From contig FTLJ01001254.1 in the NCBI GenBank assembly GCA_900155495.1, forward strand, positions 1-24,015: a DNA stretch of 24,015 bases, written 5' to 3'. Every line of letters begins with the position of its first letter. Position 1 is the first letter of the stretch. The notes beneath the pieces are model-generated. The model worked only from the letters and a program-made list of their open reading frames with translations. It made no database searches and had not been told where the DNA came from. Shown piece by piece: positions 19,401 to 24,015 of this stretch. Source of the DNA: Porogramme epimiltina (taxonomy: Eukaryota; Basidiomycota; Agaricomycetes; Polyporales; Polyporaceae). The position numbers were made by a program, and so were the translations under genes.

Positions 19401-19954
19401 GCCATCATGCTTGTTCGCCACCCGGAGCGGAAGACGAGCAACGAAAGATCCTCTTCGCATGAGAGAACTTAAGTCTCTAAACTGGAAGCGTGGATTTCCA
19501 TGGCCGAGGGGCCGTGGACAACTCGCCACTCTCGGGTCTTTCCAGAAACCACAGCGCAGGGGGGATGATTGGGGACAAACAGAAAGCAAAGGGAGGCGTA
19601 AGAAGAGCATTAGGGAACGCCGACTCACCAGGTGCCCTGATACTTCCCATAGCCTCCCTGGACGATCTCATGCTTTCCGGGGAGGATCTCCTTCTCAAGA
19701 ATCTTTGTGCGGCGGCCCTTGTCGACGCCGGCAACCTTGAGAATTTGGGTCGCGTTTACATAGGAGTCGGCACGCCTTCGCATTACCGCGATGCCGCGAA
19801 CCATGCACTCATAGACCTATACGCGTCCGTGGCCGTTAGCTAGCTGAGCAGGCTGAGCGGGGCAGTGGAGGCCGACCTGAACGGAGGAGTAGACAGCATT
19901 GTATATTTTGACGGGGGCCTGCTGGGGGGCGGGTGGACGCGACGTGGACTGCAT
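16477..19954 (-). CDS. mbp1: MBF-type cell-cycle transcription factor (APSES domain, ankyrin repeats), Mbp1/Res-like
   Basis: Eight exons (descending): 19954-19877, 19816-19629, 18919-18789, 18741-17468, 17417-17324, 17271-16724, 16637-16557, 16497-16477; 804 residues. The APSES/KilA-N DNA-binding domain spans about 15-114: [63 protein letters not shown], ending LFDF. A long Ser/Pro-rich linker with a basic SPSKRAR nuclear-signal candidate (about 256-262) follows. Ankyrin repeats cover about 390-550 ([28 protein letters not shown]). A helical, coiled-coil C-terminal region ends in FMQKVRNGVI, the last seven codons being a 21-bp exon. This is the layout of MBF/SBF subunits that drive G1/S genes through ACGCGT boxes. 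Intron 2 (709 bp) splits the DNA-binding domain and contains ACGCGT palindromes. Whether it is the Mbp1/Res or another APSES paralogue cannot be settled here. Confidence 0.93.
19019..19040. promoter_or_regulatory. Paired ACGCGT (MCB-like) boxes with a TTGACGCGTCAA palindrome
   Basis: ACGCGT occurs at 19019-19024 and 19032-19037, 13 bp apart; the second is the centre of a perfect 12-bp palindrome at 19029-19040. ACGCGT is the MluI cell-cycle box bound by MBF in yeasts, and this copy lies in an intron of a gene predicted to encode an MBF subunit. Binding here is inferred. Confidence 0.55.
19310..19321. promoter_or_regulatory. Second TTGACGCGTCAA palindrome
   Basis: This is an exact copy of the 12-bp palindrome at 19029-19040, 281 bp away in the same intron. 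The flanks of the two copies differ, so they look like repeated sites, not ends of a duplicated or mobile segment. Confidence 0.6.
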
Positions 19955-20411
19955 CGGCGGTGCAGAGCGCGGGTAGACGGGGCGGGCGGAAGGGAGAAGG
20001 GGAGACGGGCGGAGGCGCTCTCACGACGCGCGCCGAGACGCGCTCACAGGCGTGTTGTCGGAGCTCCAATTACCCTCCGCCACGGCCCACGTGGATGTCA
20101 CCGCCGCGATCCTGTGACCGCGTCGCCCGCCCACGCCAGTGACCGTCACCGTCACGCTGGCCACCCGGCGCGGCTACGGCTGCGTTGCGGCTGCGTCGAC
20201 TTGACGTCGTTGGCGCCCTCGATTGCCTCGCAGACCGCGACCGCGACCTCGTCCGCCGCGGCGCAGCTCTCTTTCTGCTTCCTGGACTCGATCACGTTCT
20301 CCCATCATCTCGCGCTGTGACCACTGACATCCCACGTCTGGTCCTTTCTCTTTCCGCTTGCGCGAACACCGCGACCGCCTCCCTGCCCTTGTTCCCGATA
20401 TACACACCACC
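19955..20411. promoter_or_regulatory. Divergent promoter of the mbp1-like gene (-) and mvp1 (+)
   Basis: The 457-bp interval holds a CCAAT box at 20066-20070, CCACGTGG at 20087-20094, a GTGAC-C-GTCAC palindrome at 20139-20149 followed by a further GTCAC, and TGACGT at 20202-20207. Both start codons are preceded on their own strands by pyrimidine-rich leaders, and the mvp1 ATG follows CACCACC. No ACGCGT is present here. Roles are inferred from motifs. Confidence 0.65.
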
Positions 20412-23030
20412 ATGTTCAATGCACCCCGTCCCGTACCAGCTTACGGAACTTCGTCGCAGTTCGGCTCCAGCTTCGTCACGGATAACCCTCTCATCAGCTC
20501 TGTGTATGATGACGGCCTCGACCCATGGAGTACAACGCCAAGTCCGGCACCACCGTCCGTCCCCTCGTTCCCGACGTCCACATCCGGCTTCAGTTCGGTA
20601 ATAGGTACGCCGTGCACTCTCTGTATCCTTTGCACAGCCTAATCTTTGGCGAATGCAGGGGATGCATCTCTGCCACCCATCTACAACAAGGCGTTCTCCG
20701 CCGTGGACCCCTCCAATACCGGAGAGACGTCTGTTAATGCTCTATCGAGGGTTCTTGGCACCTCGGCTCTACCAGCGTCCACGATCGACAAGGTGCGTGA
20801 AACTTCGCCTTTCTTCGACCTGCACTTATACGCCAGCTTGAACTCTAGATTGTGAGTCTCGTGAGCTCTCGTCCCAGGGTATCGCGTCTGGAGTTCTTTG
20901 TGGCTCTCGCCCTCGCTGCTTTAGCGCAGTCCGGCAAAGGTGCGTGATACTTCATATGCGTCTGGTCCGGGGCCCTCACACAAGATCAGATGTGAGCGTG
21001 GAGCGTGTGGCTGCTCTTGCGCAAGAGAACGCCCTCCCTGAGCCTGCGCTTGATCTGAGCTCTATGCCACCATCCAACTCTTCGTTCCAAGATATCATGC
21101 AGATGCCCACAGGGCCCGCCCGTGGATACACGACAGAGGACCCTTGGAACTCTAGGTTTACTTCCCCAAATGCTCCCGCAAAAGCCGCCAATTTTGGGAG
21201 TATCACGAACGGTGCTCCCTCAAGCGTCTCGGGGACGGGCCTTCCTCGGGAGTGGTGGAAGAAGCAAGAGACAGTTTATGTCAATGTCTTGGGTCAGCAG
21301 GGTTTCATACTCAACCGTTATCTCGTGTATGAAATCTCTAGCGATGTGAGAGCACTCGTTGCACTTTCATGGTTTTGAGTGCTAACGTTCCATGAAGCGG
21401 GGCGCTCCCGTTCCCCGACGTTACTCGGAGTTTGTGTTCCTGTGGGATGTGCTGGTCAAGCGCTATCCTTTCCGGCTCCTTCCTGCGCTTCCTCCTAAGC
21501 GCATAGGACGTAAGCGTTTGTAGCCTTTCGTGGGTGTATACTGGCTTACAGACATCTGCAGCGGACGAGGGTTTCCTTGAGCAGCGAAGGTCTGTCTATA
21601 GCTAGCACTTCTTTCATCGAACCTTAATGCTCATGCTGTCCGTAGGCGTGGTTTGACTCGTTTCATTAATTTCGTGGTGTAAGTCTGTCCATTACATGAT
21701 CCGTAAACGATTCCTGACTCCGTTACAGAAACCATCCCATAATCAAGGAGGATGGCGTCCTGCGGTCCTTCCTCACGGAGCCTTCCCTTGAGGAGTGGCG
21801 AAAACACACGGCGATCACCTACGAAGAGGAGTCTGTGAGCAAGCGCGTCGATCGAGTGGAGGAGATGACAATCCCCAGTGATTTGGAAGATAAACTTGCG
21901 TGCGTGCAGTCGCTCCCAGAAACACAGCACATTCTCATTTTGTTCGTCGCACGTTTAGTGTTGTGCGAGGGAAGATTGGCTTCCTCATTGAGCACTGGCA
22001 ACGCATCTGCCTGCTCACGGAGCGTATCGTCCGGCGCAGAGAGGCAGCAGCGGTACGGCTCACTCCTATCCTCCGGCCCAGCTTCCTGCCGACTCACCTG
22101 CCCTTGCCCCTGCCTGCACTCGCTGCCTTGTCTTCTTCCTCCACTGGCTCATCTGCTTCGTCCACTCCTTACTCGTCCACCACCGATCGCGGGTCGGCGT
22201 CGTCTACGTCGTCGATATTCTCCGGACTCACCACGGCTTCGCGTGGGACCGTGATCGACGGACAGGCTGACCTCGCGCGCCTGACGAACACGGTCAAGAG
22301 TCTAGTGGAGGTCAATGAGCGCTGCTGGCGGGGCGAGGACTGTGAGCTGTGCGCGGGAGTGAGGCAGGGGCTTGGGCACGTGTCGACACACACCCAGAGA
22401 CAGGCCGACGCGTTAGAACACCGCGTGCGTTTCTCAAGCCTTACGCCCTGCAAACTGTACTTACCTTTCCATTCTTTCAGTCGCGCACAATGCTCTATTC
22501 TACGCTTGAGGCCCTTAAGGTCTGTTTTGTATTGCTTGATGCATCCTAGCCTTATACTCATAATTCCGCCAGGCGCAACGCGACTTATATGTTGCAATGC
22601 GAGACCTCTTCATTCGACACGACCGGCTCTCGGGCGACCAAGTCGAGCGCCTCAAGAAGCGCGTCGACACAAACTCGCACAAGCTCGAGGGTATCCGGCA
22701 GACGAAGAAGGAAGGTTGGGAGCAGGAGGCGGACAAGGTCGCCGGGATGATCGAGAGAGACCAGGCGGCGATCGCGGCCTCGCTCAACCGCCGCGTCTTC
22801 ATCCGCGCCTGGTGCGTTCTGTCCCCGTGTTCGTGATCTGTCGCCGCCGCTGACTTTGGATACGTCATAGCATGTGGCACGAGCTCCGCGTGGTGCTGCA
22901 CAACCGAGAGAACACGCTGCTTACGCAAAGTGTCAAGTCGTTCGCCCGGGAGGAGCACGACTTCACCGAGGCGGCCGTCTCGAACTGGGCATCGCTTGTT
23001 GAAGCTGTTGACAGCATGCCCCTTGAATGA
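20412..23030 (+). CDS. mvp1: Endosomal sorting nexin Mvp1 (SNX8-like; EH-like, PX and BAR regions)
   Basis: Twelve exons: 20412-20604, 20659-20792, 20849-20939, 20990-21345, 21398-21509, 21562-21589, 21646-21678, 21729-21899, 21959-22424, 22481-22519, 22573-22811, 22871-23030; 673 residues. Mvp1 binds PI3P on endosomes and helps form recycling tubules. An EH-like helical region covers about 66-150 ([20 protein letters not shown], later [15 protein letters not shown]). The PX domain covers about 228-342, with the phosphoinositide-binding RRYSEF, then [10 protein letters not shown] and [20 protein letters not shown]. The C-terminal BAR-like helices run from about 365 to the end ([51 protein letters not shown]). 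A Ser/Thr-rich insert at about 405-450 is low complexity. Three exons are only 28, 33 and 39 bp. The ATG with a CACCACC context is the only plausible start. It is followed in tandem by a Vps5-like gene. Confidence 0.93.
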
Positions 23031-23458
23031 ACGTTACGACATGAATGCAATGGGTGGAGGACGATTGGGTCTGGGGACACGGTAATTGCACGACACGTTC
23101 CGGACTATGCATACATATGTCGTGGATCTATTCATCGTAATCGGATACCCTTTTTATTGCTACCATTACTATACCAATCGTCTGCAAGCGGCTCCTCATC
23201 CTGTGCCAGGCATTCAACGTCATGGCCTCTGTAGTCCTAGCTTCATGATAGGTTGGGCAAGTAACGGGCGGTAAGTAATATCTAAGTAAAGATGTACAGC
23301 GATTTAGGCGCCTTGTCCTGCCGCTGCTGTGGGGTAGCTCGGCTTGCGCCCCGACACTGAGGCTCGTCTCCTTGCCTTACGCTTCGACGGCCCGTCACCG
23401 TCTCCTCCCCCCATACCCTCGACGAACCGGCCTGACAACAAGGCATCTCTGATCCAGC
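23031..23458 (+). other. Interval between mvp1 and the vps5-like gene
   Basis: These 428 bp hold the mvp1 3' end and the promoter of the next plus-strand gene. The part at 23140-23180 is AT-rich, and a pyrimidine-rich leader precedes the start at 23459. No gene or clear TATA box is seen. Confidence 0.5.
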
Positions 23459-24015
23459 ATGGACGGCTTTGACGATCTTCTCGCCCCATCACGAGACGCG
23501 CTGGAGAACCCTTTCGAGAACCCATTCGCAAAGCGATCCAGCTCGCCAGACCCATGGTCTAGCTTCGGGCAGAGTGCAGTCCCATCCTTCGGCGACGACG
23601 AGCCCTGGGGAAGCACCTCCCCGACCGCCTTCACCGCCTCGCACGACGCCTTTGCCCACAACGAAGGGTTCCAGGAGCCGTCGGAGGACCGGGAGCCCGA
23701 ACACGAGCCAACACCCGCCCACGAAGAGCCGACCCACGAGGAGGAGAGCGCCGCGGACCCCCTAGACACCGCCGCCTTCAATGCAGCAGAGGCCGCAGCA
23801 GAGGCCGAGGAGGCCGCCGCCGCCGCTGCCGCCAGTGCGTCAACCTCGCGCGGCTTCCGCGAGAGCATCTCCACGGAGGCGGAGGAGCCTCCGAAGCCCC
23901 AGGAACCCGAGCCCGCCGCGCCCGCCCCCGCCCCAGCCCAAGAGTCCGCCCCGCCTCCGCCCCCGCCTGCCGCCGAAGAGCCCAAGCCCGCCAGCCCGCC
24001 GCCCGCAGCAGCGAA
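23459..24015 (+). CDS. vps5: Vps5/SNX1-like retromer sorting nexin, N-terminal part (runs off the window)
   Basis: The ATG at 23459 opens 185 codons with no stop before the window ends, so the gene is cut, not broken. The start MDGFDDLLAPSRDALENPF, followed by ENPFAKRSSSPDPWSSF, resembles the N-terminus of fungal Vps5, the PX-BAR partner of retromer in endosome-to-Golgi transport. The rest seen is a disordered acidic, Ala- and Pro-rich stretch, typical of the region before the PX domain. Two NPF tripeptides and DPW/EPW motifs occur in the first 60 residues. The diagnostic PX domain lies beyond the window, so the call rests on the N-terminal resemblance and on the neighbouring sorting nexin gene. 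Confidence 0.6.
   Translation, partial: MDGFDDLLAPSRDALENPFENPFAKRSSSPDPWSSFGQSAVPSFGDDEPWGSTSPTAFTASHDAFAHNEGFQEPSEDREPEHEPTPAHEEPTHEEESAADPLDTAAFNAAEAAAEAEEAAAAAAASASTSRGFRESISTEAEEPPKPQEPEPAAPAPAPAQESAPPPPPPAAEEPKPASPPPAAA

Larger units (their letters stand above)
18920..19628 (-). other. 709-bp intron 2 inside the APSES domain
   Basis: On the minus strand the donor is ACCTG|GTGAGT and the acceptor is TCTCTAG|GATTCC. Splicing restores GTW-IPLERG across the junction. The other six introns of the gene are 47-86 bp. If it is retained, a TGA follows the Trp codon immediately. No exon-like or transposon-like sequence is recognisable within it; what stands out is three ACGCGT boxes and a CACGTG at 19049-19054. 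Confidence 0.85.

Overview
The window reads as nuclear DNA of a filamentous basidiomycete, most likely an Agaricomycete. Every recognisable gene is broken by many introns of about 46-86 bp, with GT-AG ends and CTAAC/CTNAC-type branch sites. The proteins are fungal housekeeping families, and the exons are GC-rich with strong GC third-position bias. I assigned exon boundaries by hand; every junction in the six complete models keeps the reading frame and restores a family-typical sequence. Nothing was aligned by computer.

Layout. 1-3492 holds no gene I can support: a very GC-rich, stop-poor block to about 1640, then a more AT-balanced block, then GC-rich again. 3493-7761 (+) is a Bye1-like transcription elongation regulator (PHD, TFIIS-central, SPOC, then an RGG tail). 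7762-9250 is a non-coding stretch between convergent genes. 9251-12126 (-) is the protein O-mannosyltransferase Pmt4. It diverges, over a 257-bp shared promoter, from 12384-14315 (+), the U4/U6 snRNP WD40 protein Prp4. 14549-15732 (-) is an F-box protein convergent with prp4. 16477-19954 (-) is an MBF-type cell-cycle transcription factor (APSES DNA-binding domain, ankyrin repeats, coiled coil). It diverges, over 457 bp, from 20412-23030 (+), the endosomal sorting nexin Mvp1. 23459 to the window end (+) is the N-terminal part of a second gene that looks like the retromer sorting nexin Vps5.

How the genes relate. They serve separate core processes (transcription elongation, ER glycosylation, splicing, ubiquitin targeting, G1/S transcription, endosomal recycling), so this is ordinary eukaryotic gene order, not an operon or defence island. 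Two links deserve attention. Two PX-BAR sorting nexins lie in tandem, the first carrying an EH-like region and the second two NPF tripeptides. The MBF-like gene carries several ACGCGT boxes, the classic MBF site, inside its own unusually long intron.

I did not find a clear new multi-gene system. The best leads are regulatory: two outsized introns (566 and 709 bp) in genes whose other introns are about 50 bp, MBF-site palindromes inside one of them, and two GC-AG introns.
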